Assembly (NCBI GenBank): GCA_946902875.1
Contig: OX336345.1
Location: 15,779,395-15,843,394, forward strand
Reading direction: 5' to 3'
Source of the DNA: Nematopogon swammerdamellus
Taxonomy: Eukaryota; Arthropoda; Insecta; Lepidoptera; Adelidae
Length of the DNA: 64,000 nt
Shown here piece after piece: positions 1-10,225 of this stretch; the stretch's first letter is position 1; every line of letters starts with the position of its first letter. The position numbers were made by a program, and so were the translations under genes. The notes beneath the pieces are model-generated. The model did not search any database. It saw only the letters and a list, made by a program, of their open reading frames with translations, and was not told where the DNA came from.

Positions 1-2
1 GC

Positions 3-50
3 GCCGCCTCCCACTTCAAGGTCGACGTAGGGTCGGGATTCTTACGATAG
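3..50 (+). CDS. Possible 3' end of a coding region cut by the window edge
   Basis: One frame reads through the GC-rich first 47 bases and stops at 48-50, giving a 15-residue tail (AASHFKVDVGSGFLR). The base composition then changes abruptly to AT-rich, and an AATAAA follows at 162-167, about 110 bases after the stop. That arrangement fits a last exon plus 3' UTR. The piece is too short to recognise a family, and the other two forward frames are also open for most of the same stretch, so this is only a hint. Confidence 0.22.
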   Translation, partial: AASHFKVDVGSGFLR

Positions 51-1432
51 CTCGATAGCAGCGATAGGTAGGAGTAGTATTTGGGTAAATTGATTGATTG
101 AATTTGATGAGACCATATCATAAAGTTGAATATATAATAAAATTACCGTAGAATTCGTTCCAATAAATATCTTGTAGGTGTGTTAGTGAGTGACGCGTGT
201 AATGTAATTTTCGTAAGGTTTGAAATTGTAGACACCTGTACATTGTTAGATCTGCAGTGAAGGTGATATAGTTTGAAATTAATATATAAATGTATTCTTA
301 AGTAAAGTACAATTAAAAACTATAGTAAAATAAACAATAATAATAACTTTATTATTATTATATTAGATTATATTTAATTTATTATAAGAAATAAACCTTC
401 TCTGTAAAATGTACATAAACCTTAATAATAAAAGTAACCCCAATTGTTTTATTATTTATATATTTATAATTTAAATTATGTAGATCTAAATGTTACCAGA
501 AATTTAAACAACAACAGTAATAGTAATTATAGTTTTTTGGAAAAAAATCACCGTAATACAAAATTACTTCAAATCAAACAAAGCTTCATCGAAATTAATT
601 ATGTACAAATAGCAAAACTCAACACAACGGTATAGGTAGGACTGAAGGTGAATGGAGCTCGTGAGGGACGCGGGCGCGGGGGAGGGGAGGGCCGAGGGAC
701 GAATGTTTGCGCTAATGTCTCGTTTGTGTCGAGTGCTCGCGACAATCTCCTCAGCCGAGTATCATTTCCTTCTTCATGAGCAGCTCCTACGAGTCGCATT
801 TATTTTTTCTTGTTGAGTGCGCGGGGATTTAGCGGATTTCAACAGTTTGTTATCCAGCAATGTACAAGTGAATATGTATTTAATTTAAAAGCAGATTGAA
901 TATTTATTTAGAGTTAATTGTAGAAAAAAAATTATTATTAATTATAAAAACAAATCGAAATTTTAATATTTACAATTTAAACTTCGACATCTCCTCAAGC
1001 TCGTTTGCTGAAGTTAAAAAAAATTACAGCAGTAAAATTAGATTATTGTCTACGAAAATAATACCTCAAGATCAGTAGAAATCTTTTCGCTCTTCCTCCT
1101 CCTCCAGGTCGCCTGGAATTTTAATATTGTCGAGAAGAAGGCTCCAGCTCTCCTCTTGACATGTGGGCGTAAGACCTCAGTGCTTACAAGATTACTTGAT
1201 CTAGCATCTATAGCAGTTTACATTGATAAGAGACACACGACATAATACAGCTATAATGCAGTTGAATAAATATTATTTAAAAATAATAATTCAAGTAAAT
1301 TCACTATTTATGACTCATTTGTAATTTGTATTAGATGCGTTTATTTACATAATACACACTGGTTAAAATATTGCTTATAACAAGTGCTGACATGCAAACA
1401 CGAGTTTAGTATGTACATTTTATTATGTACGT
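51..1432. other. Intergenic, AT-rich, with one CpG-rich patch and a weak exon candidate
   Basis: Mostly AT-rich sequence without recognisable genes. A CpG-rich patch lies at about 640-800. At 1108-1245 (+) an open frame of 45 codons follows a good pyrimidine tract and AG (CTTCCTCCTCCTCCAG). It ends in TAA, with AATAAA at about 1265. This has the shape of a terminal exon but the protein is unrecognised, and in such AT-rich DNA the match could be chance. Confidence 0.3.
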
Positions 1433-2352
1433 GGTTGTTCCGAAAATTGTTAGCCAAAGAATAAATACATATTTTTTTTTCCTGAAACTATTTTGATTTG
1501 ACGGCTAATTTAAATACAAATCTCCTTGATGAAAATTATTGGCCCCCTATGTGTAGTTCTTTTTTTAAATATTTTTAACGGTTATCCGTCACTCATATTT
1601 TATTTGCAACAATGGACGTCTCGCGACAAGCTTTTCGTGTTATGATTTTCTATGCTTATAAACTAGGGTTAACCTTCAAGCAATCTCACGAAAATTTGCA
1701 AGCTGCTTTTGGGGAGTCTGCTCCTGCGTTAGCAACAGTTACTTATTGGTTTCGTGAATTTAAACGTGGTCGAGAGGCCTAAACGATGACCCCAGACCCG
1801 GCCGACCATCAACTGCAGTCACTCATGAAAACGTCATCAGGGTAGAGTGGCTATTGCGGGAGAATAGACACATTACACATCGGGAGATTCAGGCTGAACT
1901 GAAGATTGGTATTGCGAAGTTTGTCTGCCTCAAGCTTTCGGGGAGTTGAATAGCGAGCGCCCAAGGAGCGGCGTCCGTGGCATTCTTTTTCACCAAGATA
2001 ACGCGCCCGCTCACACACCGGTAGAAACATGGAATATTTGACAACTTCGGGGGTACAAAGGTTATCCCATCCTCCGTACAGCCCAGATTTAGCTCCATGC
2101 GATTTTTGTTTATTTCCCACGGTAAAAAAAATGCTTCGCGGGCGAAAATTCAACACTGCAGACGAGGCCGTCCATGAATTTCGGCGGTTATTTTTCGACC
2201 TCCCGCAAGATACGTTTTTTAAATGTTTTGAAACCTGGTTCACCCGAATGCATAAGTGCATAGGGATTGGAGGGAAATATTTTGAAAAGCTGTAAATAAT
2301 TTTTTTCATATTCTAACTATTTTTAATTTCACTAACAATTTTCGGAACAGCC
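1433..2352 (+). mobile_element. Internally deleted mariner-family DNA transposon
   Basis: The element is bounded by near-identical terminal inverted repeats. The left begins GGTTGTTCCGAAAATTGTTA at 1433 and the right is its inverse ending at 2352. A TA lies beside the right end (2353-2354) and another 3 bp outside the left end, as expected for a TA-targeting mariner. At about 920 bp it is some 0.4 kb shorter than a usual mariner (about 1.3 kb). The missing DNA lies in the middle, so it is a non-autonomous relic. Confidence 0.88.
1612..2295 (+). pseudogene. Broken mariner transposase
   Basis: ATG at 1612 opens an N-terminal helix-turn-helix region (contains VTYWFREFKRGRE) that hits a stop at about 1783. 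A one-step frame change then continues into the typical DDPRPGRPSTAVT linker. The middle third, which should carry the first catalytic Asp, is deleted. After the deletion the QDNAPAH motif (second Asp) appears, followed by another frame change into YSPDLAPCDF (third Asp, D34D-type spacing) and the C-terminal tail ending at TAA 2293-2295. At least two frameshifts plus the deletion make it non-functional. The family assignment rests on these motifs and is firm; the subfamily is not resolved. Confidence 0.88.
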
Positions 2353-3268
2353 TATGTACGTCTTCTATTATTTAAACGTAAATTAAATAAACCAGTACAA
2401 GTAAATAACTTATGTTTTATCGATACTTAAAAACGTTTCCTGAATCAACCTAATCCACAGGTAGAAATATGCGCGGAAATGGTGTGAGTAAGACATTTCC
2501 TTGACAATTCAATGAAAAGTTAATGAGCGCGCGCCCCCGCTCTCGGGTCTACAAGTTTAATGTTGTTTTCTCGTTGTTCGCTGTCGATCCGGTTCCTTGA
2601 GTGCATAGGTCGACATTGGAAGTGTCGACAAGAAAAGTGGAAAGTTCCTGTTGTTTGACAGAGTGACTGTTGACAAATTTGAAAGATATTACTAGAAATT
2701 ATTTCAAATTTAAAATAAATGTGGTTTCCTTTCCATTGAAAATAAAAAAAAATTACCCCGACTTATTATAGAACTCGACCAATAGATACTTCTTTTAATT
2801 TGATTGATTTTAAAGAAAGGAATAAAAAACGTTTATTCAACAAAAAAAAAAAAACAAATAAATTACAAGTAATCAAATACACTTTATAACTATAAGGGCT
2901 GTTCCTTTGCAGCTAAAAAATACATGATGCAAAACCTAATAATGTGTAGATAAAAGCGGCTGTTTTTAAGTATGACCCCTTACACTACAAAACACAAAAA
3001 TTATAATAACAACAAAATTAAGTAAAAAAAGGCAACGATTCTTACAATAGTCGCGAAAAATGTGTAAAATTTATTCCACACTGTGTTTACCAAAGCACCG
3101 TTGGCAGGAGTTGACTGGCGCCAACTGTAGTAGGCCACACCAAATAATCTTAAGGCGGAAATAGGAGTCAGTTCTTTAACGCATTTCCGCTTCATTCACA
3201 AAATGACTTCCCATATCGAGAGTTGAGATGTTACACATAAATAAAGAAACACATTGAACATACATACT
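2353..3268. other. Non-coding, unassigned
   Basis: AT-rich sequence with an A-run at about 2842-2855. A moderately GC-rich reverse-strand frame at 3001-3195 (61 codons ending in a leucine-rich tail) resembles no family I know and has no supporting splice or start signals. No gene is supported. Confidence 0.3.
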
Positions 3269-3392
3269 TCATAAATAATAAATAAGACATCGATTTCGAT
3301 CTATCTTAGAGAAGCGCCGGGACGCGCGCGACACAAGCGCGCGGAGGTGCTTCACCGTGTCCTCACTACCGGAGGCATCGCAGCCAGCGTTA
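3269..3392 (-). CDS. Candidate terminal coding exon, unidentified
   Basis: On the reverse strand a good 3' splice site (TTTTTGCCTACAG, ending at 3393) is followed by a GC-rich open frame. The frame reads ...GCDASGSEDTVKHLRALVS... and stops at TGA 3271-3269. The composition contrasts with the AT-rich DNA on both sides. The peptide is basic and unrecognised. A SINE lies immediately upstream in transcript order, which is possible in an intron. It could equally be a fragment of a retrotransposon ORF. Confidence 0.28.
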
Positions 3393-3453
3393 CTGTAGGC
3401 AAAAACACATATTCCCTTCATTAATTTTATAAATCGATTGTAGGTAGGCATAC

Positions 3454-3826
3454 TTTTTTTTATGGAAACTGACACCGTTGGCTACGTTACCTTGAACATC
3501 CGTGATGTCAGCCCATAACACCGACTGAACTGGGTGCCATGTCGGTGCTTCCCTTCATTTCATGTCGGCTACACTGAACTGGACGGAAAACACGAACTTT
3601 TTACATAGCCGTTTCGACCGACGTTTTATGCAGTACGGTGGAACCAACCCGGGCGGGATAAACCCTACCATCTAGTAAGGTAAGAAGCGAAAGGACCTAC
3701 AGTTTTACGTGGAATCCGAACCACGGTCAGCCTCCAACGGTCGAGCGGTCACCCATCCAAGTACTGACCGCGCCCAGGTGTGCTTAACAACAGTCGACCG
3801 ACCGCACCATTGAGCTACCGAGGCTG
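3454..3826 (-). mobile_element. Full-length 5S-headed SINE (family A)
   Basis: The reverse strand starts at 3826 with GCCTCGGTAGCTCAATGGTG, whose TAGCTCAATGG resembles a tRNA A box. At 3769-3747 follows GGTCAGTACTTGGATGGGTG, a close match to the 5S rRNA internal control region (C box). A conserved body then runs through CGAAACGGCTATG, CCGTCCAGTTCAGTGTAG and GATGTCAGCCC (read on either strand), ending in an A-rich tail (T-run 3454-3460 on the plus strand). The layout matches, from memory, the 5S-derived SINE described in Helicoverpa (HaSE3). It is transcribed by RNA polymerase III and needs a partner LINE for mobility. This is one of two near-complete copies here. Confidence 0.85.
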
Positions 3827-3832
3827 AAAAAT

Positions 3833-3960
3833 ACTTGGACAGAGAACGGGCTGGGCACGTCAACCGAAGATACGACGACCGTTTCAATAGCCGTGTCCTA
3901 CACTGGCGGCAGTGTGCGAAGACCACCCGCTAGGTGGGAGGACATCTAGTATACGTATAA
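3833..3960 (+). pseudogene. LINE reverse-transcriptase C-terminal fragment
   Basis: Directly beside the SINE, the forward frame reads ...RAGHVNRRYDDRFNSRVLHW. After one frameshift it reads PPARWEDI and a stop. This is the conserved tail of many non-LTR retrotransposon polymerase proteins (AGHVxR..D.RW...V..W, then RPxxRWxDDI). It is broken by a frameshift and stops, so it is a relic. Confidence 0.65.
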
Positions 3961-3978
3961 AAAAACGATTTAAAAAAA

Positions 3979-4129
3979 TACAAAAACCGCCTTCAAAAAT
4001 GTATGAAATAAAAAAAATCTAACCCTAGAGTTGAAGGCGGTCGGTTATTTTCTTGCTTGCTTTAGCACCGCCTTCAACTCTAGGGTTCGATTTTTTTTTT
4101 CATAATTTTTTAAGGCGTTTTTTATATTT
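3979..4129. repeat. Fold-back hairpin, about 63-bp arms
   Basis: Perfect 21-bp inner arms (AACCCTAGAGTTGAAGGCGGT at 4021-4041, inverse at 4067-4087) flank a 25-base loop. The pairing continues outward imperfectly for about 40 bp on each side (3979-4020 with 4088-4129), where the CCGCCTTCAA motif recurs. No ORF lies inside. It is a fold-back or miniature element of the kind common in moth genomes. Confidence 0.8.
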
Positions 4130-4179
4130 TTTTTAATAGTTTTTTATTTCACAGATTTTTTAGTAATTTTTTGCTATTA

Positions 4180-4400
4180 ATGTACTCGGCGGAATCGCTC
4201 GGCCTTCGGCCTCGCGATGCCGCCTCCCTTTCCCATCCGATTTTGACCAAATTAAAATGGGACCACACGGGAAGCACCAGCTTTAAAATAAAAAAAGAAT
4301 TTTCAAAATCGGTTAACCCTGTCGAAAGTTCAACTTTAAAAAAAAAATGCAGTCGAATTCATAACCTCCTCCTTTTTTTGAAGTCGGTTAAAAAAGATTC
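4180..4400 (-). repeat. Moth dispersed repeat (ACCGACTTCAAAAAAGGAGGAGG type)
   Basis: The inverse of the sequence around 4361-4395 reads AACCGACTTCAAAAAAAGG then AGGAGGTTATGAATTCG. I recognise this as a repeat very abundant in Lepidoptera; its class is uncertain. It is adjacent to the hairpin at 3979-4129, which ends in related CCGCCTTCAA motifs. Confidence 0.55.
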
Positions 4401-4404
4401 AGTA

Positions 4405-4545
4405 CCGCTGAAGGTCGGGAGGACTGGAGGAAAATTGTAGAATGTCCAGCAGTGGACGCTTACACGCTGACTGACTGACAGCACCCCTGGCTACGGAACC
4501 CTAAAAAAACTAAACCACAATACAGGTGTGTAGGGTTCGATTACT
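4405..4545 (+). repeat. LINE 3' remnant followed by a GGAACCCTA repeat fragment
   Basis: The sequence GGAGGACTGGAGGAAAATTG...GTCCAGCAGTGGACGC encodes the usual end of moth RTE-like LINE proteins in overlapping frames and is repeated at 26096-26190. At 4488-4545 the GGCTACGGAACCCTA motif belongs to another widespread moth repeat. No intact ORF. Confidence 0.45.
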
Positions 4546-4689
4546 GCGACTGCGAGTCCATTAGTGGTAGCTGCAACCGTGACGCTCCGATCATTTAATT
4601 TTACATATAAACATTGTATAATCGCGTGACTGATCGCACACCTTTAGCGATCGACCTATCAAATCGCTTTACACTACACCCATGCTACA

Positions 4690-4750
4690 ATGACATGTAG
4701 ATAGATAGATAGATAGAAATACTTTATTGCTCCAAAACATTTTACAGTAA
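4690..4750 (-). repeat. LINE 3' tail with (ATCT)n
   Basis: The reverse strand reads GGAGCAATAAAGTATTTCT then ATCT repeats. The same end occurs at 4930-4980, so this is a second 3' terminus of the same LINE type (see 4930-5236). Confidence 0.6.
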
Positions 4751-4793
4751 CAAACCATAAGTAATTTACGTGAGGGGTAGGTAGGTATGTATA

Positions 4794-4888
4794 CTTTTTT
4801 TTATGGAAACTGACATCGTTGACTACGTCACCTAGAACATCCGTGATGTCAGCCCATAATACCGGGTGAATTGGGTGCCATGTGAGTG
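4794..4888 (-). mobile_element. Family A SINE, 3' fragment
   Basis: The T-run and ATGGAAACTGAC, then CATCCGTGATGTCAGCCCAT, are the inverted 3' end of the family A SINE. The copy stops after about 95 bp. Confidence 0.75.
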
Positions 4889-4929
4889 TCTTTTTATACA
4901 TGTATGTATGTAGATCTATCAGTATAATT

Positions 4930-5236
4930 GTTAGATAGATAGATAGATAGAAAATACTTTATTGCTCGAGAAATTGACGGAGATAGTACAACTTTAAGTG
5001 TTTTTGAATAACGGAAGCGACTTGCAGTGCCGTATACAGTCAGGTAGTAGATTCCACAGCCGAGCTGCGTGCACAGAAAATGAGTTTGTATAAAATCCAG
5101 TTTTATGAGTGGAAATGGCTAAGATATTATCATCACTTGACCGAAGCGTTACAACGTGGGAAGATAAGTACTGAAAACGCGAAGATAGGTAGCTCGGGAG
5201 CAGAAGGGTTGTTGATACAAGAATAAAGGAGGCCAA
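4930..5236 (-). pseudogene. LINE polymerase C-terminus and 3' tail
   Basis: A reverse-strand frame of 80 codons (5236-4994) ends in FSVHAARLWNLLPDCIR...SLPLFK. This is the F.R...LWN.LP......FK signature that closes the polymerase ORF of Jockey/CR1-like non-LTR retrotransposons. The stop is followed by CAATAAAGTATTTTCT and an ATCT microsatellite, the element's 3' end. It is 5'-truncated. Confidence 0.72.
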
Positions 5237-5384
5237 GAATTATTATTCTCCTTTATTTCACATTTTAAAAATTTATATTTATTTTACATATTTTTACAAA
5301 AGTAATTTTATTTTATTTTTATTTTTTATTTTCGTTTCGTAATAAAAATACACAAAATTAATACAAAAATAAAAAACGGTAATA

Positions 5385-5613
5385 CCGCCGGCGGCGGGAG
5401 ACAAGCCTCCAAGCGCGCCGGCGGGTGCAGGCCGTGGCTACGGAGCTCTCCGAGAGTATAATAATAATTATGAGTTACAAAATATTGTTGGTGCTTTCCG
5501 TCCAGTTCAGTGTAGTCGGTATGACCAAATGGCTGCAAAGTGAAGCACTAGCATTGCACCTAGTTCTGGCAAGAACAATGTCCCATGTACTGACATGCCA
5601 GGTTCCATAAGAA
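5385..5613 (+). mobile_element. GC-rich repeat remnant and degraded family A SINE
   Basis: 5385-5462 is a short GC-rich block (GCCGGCGGCGGGAG..., GGAGCTCTCCGAGAG) unlike its AT-rich flanks and probably retrotransposon-derived. 5490-5613 matches the SINE A body (CCGTCCAGTTCAGTGTAGTC, then GGTTCCATAAGAAA) with several substitutions and an internal change. Confidence 0.5.
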
Positions 5614-5690
5614 AATTATTTCATTGTATTTTATCGTTTAGTTGTCTGTATTGAATATGGTTAGTGATTTATTTAATTTTAATTCTGTAA

Positions 5691-5790
5691 GTTTTTTTAT
5701 GGATAGCGCAACATGTGGCATCGTTTCCCCTACAAGCAGGTGTCTAACGATGCCCATGGACATTCTGTGATGCCCAGGGATTGTAAGTAA
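5691..5790 (-). mobile_element. LINE family B, 3' end
   Basis: The reverse strand ends GGCATCGTTAGACACC...ACATGTTGCGCTATCCATAAAA. This is the 3' UTR of the LINE whose coding end is seen at 24881-25245 and 54110-54340. Confidence 0.7.
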
Positions 5791-8476
5791 ATCAAAACAA
5801 CTTAATTTAGAAGCAGTAGACACTTAAAGATGATTTATACTATTTCTTCATTAGATATAAACAAAGCCGAAATAAAAGAGAGAAAAAATAAATCCCGACC
5901 CCGAAAATAATTGTTGGGTCCACTAAAAACATTCTGAAATCATAAATACCTAATTTGTATCAAGATGATCGGTTACCTTCTTGAAACAATTATGTAGGTA
6001 CTAAAGAATATTACACACATACAAACAAATATATATCTGTGATTGGATGACTACTAGCTAGACTAGAGTAAGGGAGAATTTCGATATAAAATATAAGGAC
6101 TCTACCATATAGATTTGATCGCACTTAATTGATCGAATTATTGTTCCTGCGACGCATCATTGACTTCGTATTACTATTAAAATGAACCGGAAGTGCAGCA
6201 AATTGAGTCGATGACGTCACATATCGATATTAGTGTAATGGGTGTAAAATTTCATTAAAAGCATTTCGAGCTAATCCCGCAGTGATGTAAAAACTATTCC
6301 GTCCTGTATTTTCAGAAAACATAGCATATTATGTGTGTGTGTGTGTGTGTGTGATACTCCATACGTTACATCAGTCTTGTATGCAGCCGGCACCAATTCG
6401 GTGCTTCAGAATTTGTGATTTTTTTAAATATGTGAGACCGCGCCTCTATACCTCTGTACTGTACATTTCATGCATCTTTCTATATTGTGAATCTTCCGCT
6501 TCCAGGTCACGATGCCATCGTCGTTGTCCCAAAAGACTTTCTGTAGAGGAAAAGCCACAATACTGCAAAGATGTGTGCCATTTGCACGTCAGATCGGCTG
6601 CGGTTGATGGCGGGCTCTAGTATACGACGCAGCACTTAGAATATGTCAGCTCAACGTTAATGGCGAGCCATAGTTTTTAGGGTTCCGTAGCCAGCGAACC
6701 TGGCCGGGACTCTTATAAACTCGATCTGTCCGTCCGTCCGTATATCTGTAACACGCGCTGTCCGAGATAACTACTCCAGTACGTAAGGCTCAATAAATCT
6801 AAAATAAATTATCAGTCAATGTATTCCTTACGGCATGAATACTATTTTTTAGTGTATGTCTTGTGACAGTTCGCGGCCAAAAACGGACGGTTGCCTTTAA
6901 ATTGCTGGTTATAGGGAAAATAGCTTATAAAATAGTATTCTTGTGGACGGCAACGACGCAGTCGGTGCGGGCGCGTTGTGGGGCAGCGCCATGAACAATG
7001 TTCGCAAATAACGCCTTTTCAAGTGACTTCCAAAAAGGAGGATGTTTTCAATTCGTCTGTATGTTTTTTTTTTAGTTTTTTTTTTATGTTATTTATCTAA
7101 TAATCCATTTCTGCTAGTATACGTTGCAGATGGTGTCTGTCATTACGAGTTTTGTTTTTTTGACACCCGTTACATGATGAGCGTGTTAATGTTAGCCAAG
7201 GATCGTGTGACGCTGACTGAATCAAATCTCACGCAAATATAGTCGCGAAAAAATCCGTTTTTCTAATACTGTTTTTCCAAATGCAATTTCCGCATATATG
7301 CGCGGTGTTGCCTGGTTACTGGCGATTAATATGGAGTGGCAACTCCACTCTGGCAACCACAACTCAGCATTAACGATCAACGGCGAGTGCGGCTTCGGGC
7401 TCCACTGGATTCGAATTTCGAATTAATTTCCGGCCATTTTGGAAACAATGTGCACCGTAATTGGTTTGAACTTATTTGACGCGAGCGTCAGCGGTCAGGT
7501 GTAGCGAATGAAGCGGTTAGGGGTTCATCATAAACAATTTTGAATATCCAATTTCGCACGGACCTTTCACCCGTTGGTCATCTCTGACGTAATTACGCAA
7601 ATGCTTGAAAAATGTGTTTTCCAAAAACATATTTTAATGTTTTATAGTTGCCATACGTATGTAAACACACATACTATGTATTCACGCTGTATGCCGACAA
7701 TAGTGTAAGCAGAATCGGTATATGAAAGTACTCCACTAAATTACTTCACATTACCGGTGAAATAATTAGAAATCGGATGAATAGTATCTGAGTACACGTT
7801 GTTACGATTCGTAGGTATTCAGTGAAATTTCCAATATGGTATAATCTCTCACTCGGGTACGACATGACACGGGCGCGCGGAATTCCGACATTGAAAATTC
7901 AAAAATTTCGAATTGATAAACTTTTTCACGCAACAGTGGAGCGTCATTAATAAAATGTGGACCTGTATATCACCGAGTATATGCCTAGCGTAGAGCAGAG
8001 TAGCGTAGTACAAGCTGTACACAAACGTTTTTTGTCGTATCTGATGGAATTAAACTACATCTGTGAACGAGGTTCCTGTATATCTGCTGCTCACTACAAT
8101 AGCGTGTATTCGTGATAAAATGCGACTCTCGAAGCGAAGAACCCTTTTGTCGCCGATCTCTCGATTTCGTGTGACTTCATCGACAAACTTCGCATAAAGC
8201 TAGATAAATATCTGAAGGAGTCCGCGGACCGTCGGCGTCCATTGTCGGCGTAACATGTCGGCGTGTCGGCGTCGTTTGTCGTCGTAATCGATCACCCGTT
8301 TATTTGGTGGAATCTTCACTTTGAACGCTGACTGAAGTGAAGGTTCGCGAGGAATTTATTGCGATTCTAAGGAATCTTCTATTGATAGAAATAAAATTGC
8401 ATTATTTTATTTAAAAAAAAAAGTCGTTCAATGTTGTTATCATCTTCATGAGCCATCACGATAACGATCATGACCA
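5791..8476. other. Non-coding, mostly unassigned
   Basis: No supported gene. Contents: a (GT)n tract at about 6331-6352; a GGGTTCCGTAGCC + CTGTCCGTCCGTCCG moth repeat fragment at 6676-6790; a short piece of the family C 3' end around 7680-7722 (inverted); and a run of GTCGGCGT words at 8228-8276. The rest looks unique. Possible regulatory DNA cannot be judged by eye. Confidence 0.4.
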
Positions 8477-8652
8477 CCTCGGTAGCTCGGTCGTGCAATG
8501 GATCGACGTGTGATCGTGCATCTGGGCGCGGTCAGGACTGGAATGCGTGACCTATCGACGGTGGAGGCTGGCCGTGGTTCTCGTAAAACTGTAAGTTCTT
8601 TCGGAGATGGTAGGGCTTATCCTGTCCGAGTCGATACCACCACACTGACTGT
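8477..8652 (+). mobile_element. Degraded family A SINE, 5' half with 5S-like head
   Basis: It starts CCTCGGTAGCTCGG. Then GGGCGCGGTCAGGACTGGAA and GCGTGACC align with the 5S-like box of the copy at 3454-3826. The sequence follows the family through GTAAAACTGTAAGTTC to CCACCACACTGACTG, with many substitutions. The 3' half is missing. Confidence 0.65.
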
Positions 8653-9179
8653 AAGTTCGATCGGCAAGTCAAATGCAGAAATATTACCTCCCACGTTTTT
8701 CCATTATATTTTAACTCCAAGCCTTCAAGGCCCCTCGTAATCGTGACGAAAATGCAGCAGGCGAGATATTTTCATTACTTGTTTACGAATCTAGCACGAG
8801 ATGGCAGGGCGTCTCCCTCAAGTTTGTACAAGGAAGAAAAAGACGAAAATATCAAAATACCCGTGCAAGAATTCCCTCAACATTTATGAGTCTTCAAAAA
8901 TAGGGACGTAACTGACGAGAAACTTCCAAGCGAACAATTCTGAGTTGAGTAATATTCAATTTAGGAGTTTTTATTCATCTTGAGTGCTGCCCGTCTCATC
9001 CTTCGGTCTGTAAATACTTTGTCTGCCGGTTGTATGAAGGCATTTTGCCTTCTCGGCGTACTAGAGTGAAGACCTTGTAATGAGGAGATAACTTTATAGG
9101 AGACAATAAAATGTATTTAGTTGTCGCCTTTCAGGATAAATAAAAAAAAAATTCGGTATTATCAGGACGTATTTTTATA

Positions 9180-9254
9180 CGTGGGACGTGGAGATCCGTT
9201 GTCTCTGCCTACCCCACCGGGAAATAGGCGTGACGCTATGTACGTATGTATTTT
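9180..9254 (+). pseudogene. LINE C-terminal fragment (family G)
   Basis: CGTGGAGATCCGTTGTCTCT...AGGCGTGACGCTATGTA encodes RGDPLSLPTPPGNRRDAM. This short block recurs at 23795-23943 and inverted at 29303-29400, each ending in TATG-type microsatellite. It is a recurrent moth retrotransposon 3' coding end. Confidence 0.55.
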
Positions 9255-9609
9255 TATTATTGTATTGGCTCTTGATTTCACACGAAGCAGGAAAAGAAAA
9301 TGTATTAACATACAATTTAAGACATACATCTTTCTTAAAATCACGACTACATAAGGTGATTAAAAAATGATTACCAAAATTTTAAGAGGTGATTTTGGAG
9401 CTCAAATTATCAATTTTATAATTTGAAATTTTTTCTAAATAAAAAGAATTATTCATGATTCCCAAATACAATTTTGGAATTTACCGCTATAAAAATGTAT
9501 GAAGATCGTGAATTTAAAAATATTACAAATAAATAAAATAAGTTGTTAATTTAATTTAAATTAATCACCCCTTAAATTCTTGGTCTGGTCTTTGTTAAAT
9601 TATTATTTA

Positions 9610-10225
9610 CTAGCTTTTGCCCGCGGCTTCCCTTGCGTGAAATTCGTATTTAAAAATAATAAAGTAAGTATCGTGTGGGGCCGGTACTTAAAAAGAATAG
9701 CCCCACTGCATCTCTCCCCGTGCATGTCGTAAGAGGCGACTAAGGGATAAGGACAAGATACTGCGCTAAAGGGAGACAGGATAGCCACTTCTCACCTTGG
9801 CGCAGTCCTTCCACCTAGTCATGCAGCAGGTGGGTTCTTCGTGCCTTACTTGCTGCTTGATAGTTGTCTTGTCCGTATACTGTGCTAAACGTGGTGGTCG
9901 GTGTTGTGCTGTAATTTACCAGAGCCCTTATAGCACAACATCGATTACTCTGCTTACCCTGATTGTCGGGATACAGCGTGTGTTATGTCAGTGTCATGTG
10001 TCAGTGTCAGTAAAGTAAGTAAGTACGCTACCGTATCTTTATTTCGGCGCGCGGAACCATTTGGTTTGTATGAGAGCCACATCTTAGCACTGAATTTTAT
10101 TTAGCCTATCCTGTGTCACGTATAGTTAAATGTGCTTGTACTAAGTTTCATAGTTCGGATGATCGGTTTAAGAGTTATGGAGGAACATACATACATACAG
10201 AAAAGATTTCTAAAAATCGTCAATT
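9610..10225 (+). mobile_element. Moth TTTGCCCGCGGCTTC repeat (family D), split by an insertion
   Basis: It begins CTAGCTTTTGCCCGCGGCTT and, after an insertion (9671-10011), resumes with CTTTATTTCGGCGCGCGGAA...ATGATCGGTTTAAGAGTTAT and a CATA microsatellite. The uninterrupted relative at 20001-20265 shows what the empty element looks like. I recognise the head as a very abundant lepidopteran repeat; SINE versus Helitron class is not settled here. Confidence 0.7.
9671..10011 (+). mobile_element. Retroposon family C, complete, with 10-bp target-site duplication
   Basis: This 341-bp insertion is flanked by the exact direct repeat AAAGTAAGTA (9661-9670 and 10012-10021), which proves transposition into the family D repeat. 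It starts GTGTGGGGCCGGTACTT, contains CCCCGTGCATGTCGTAAGAG and GGCGACTAAGGGATAAGG, and ends in a GTGTCAGTGTCAGT-like tail. Relatives are at 26647-26815, 52212-52520 and, inverted, 47990-48280. I see no coding capacity and no clear pol III box, so a SINE is likely but unproven. Confidence 0.75.

Noticed and set aside
3269..3310. Match to the final membrane segment of a ligand-gated channel (SKID...YYL)
   Set aside because: The hydrophobic core of such a segment is missing; resemblance is limited to a few residues.
3744..3826. A true 5S rRNA gene
   Set aside because: Only the internal control region resembles 5S. The start is tRNA-like, and the 3' part is SINE body.
4994..5236. Host protein
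   Set aside because: Its C-terminal LWN.LP motif and the AATAAA/(ATCT)n tail identify a LINE end.
9121..9370. Three overlapping frames as genes
   Set aside because: They share the recurrent RGDPLSLPTP block of a LINE 3' end.
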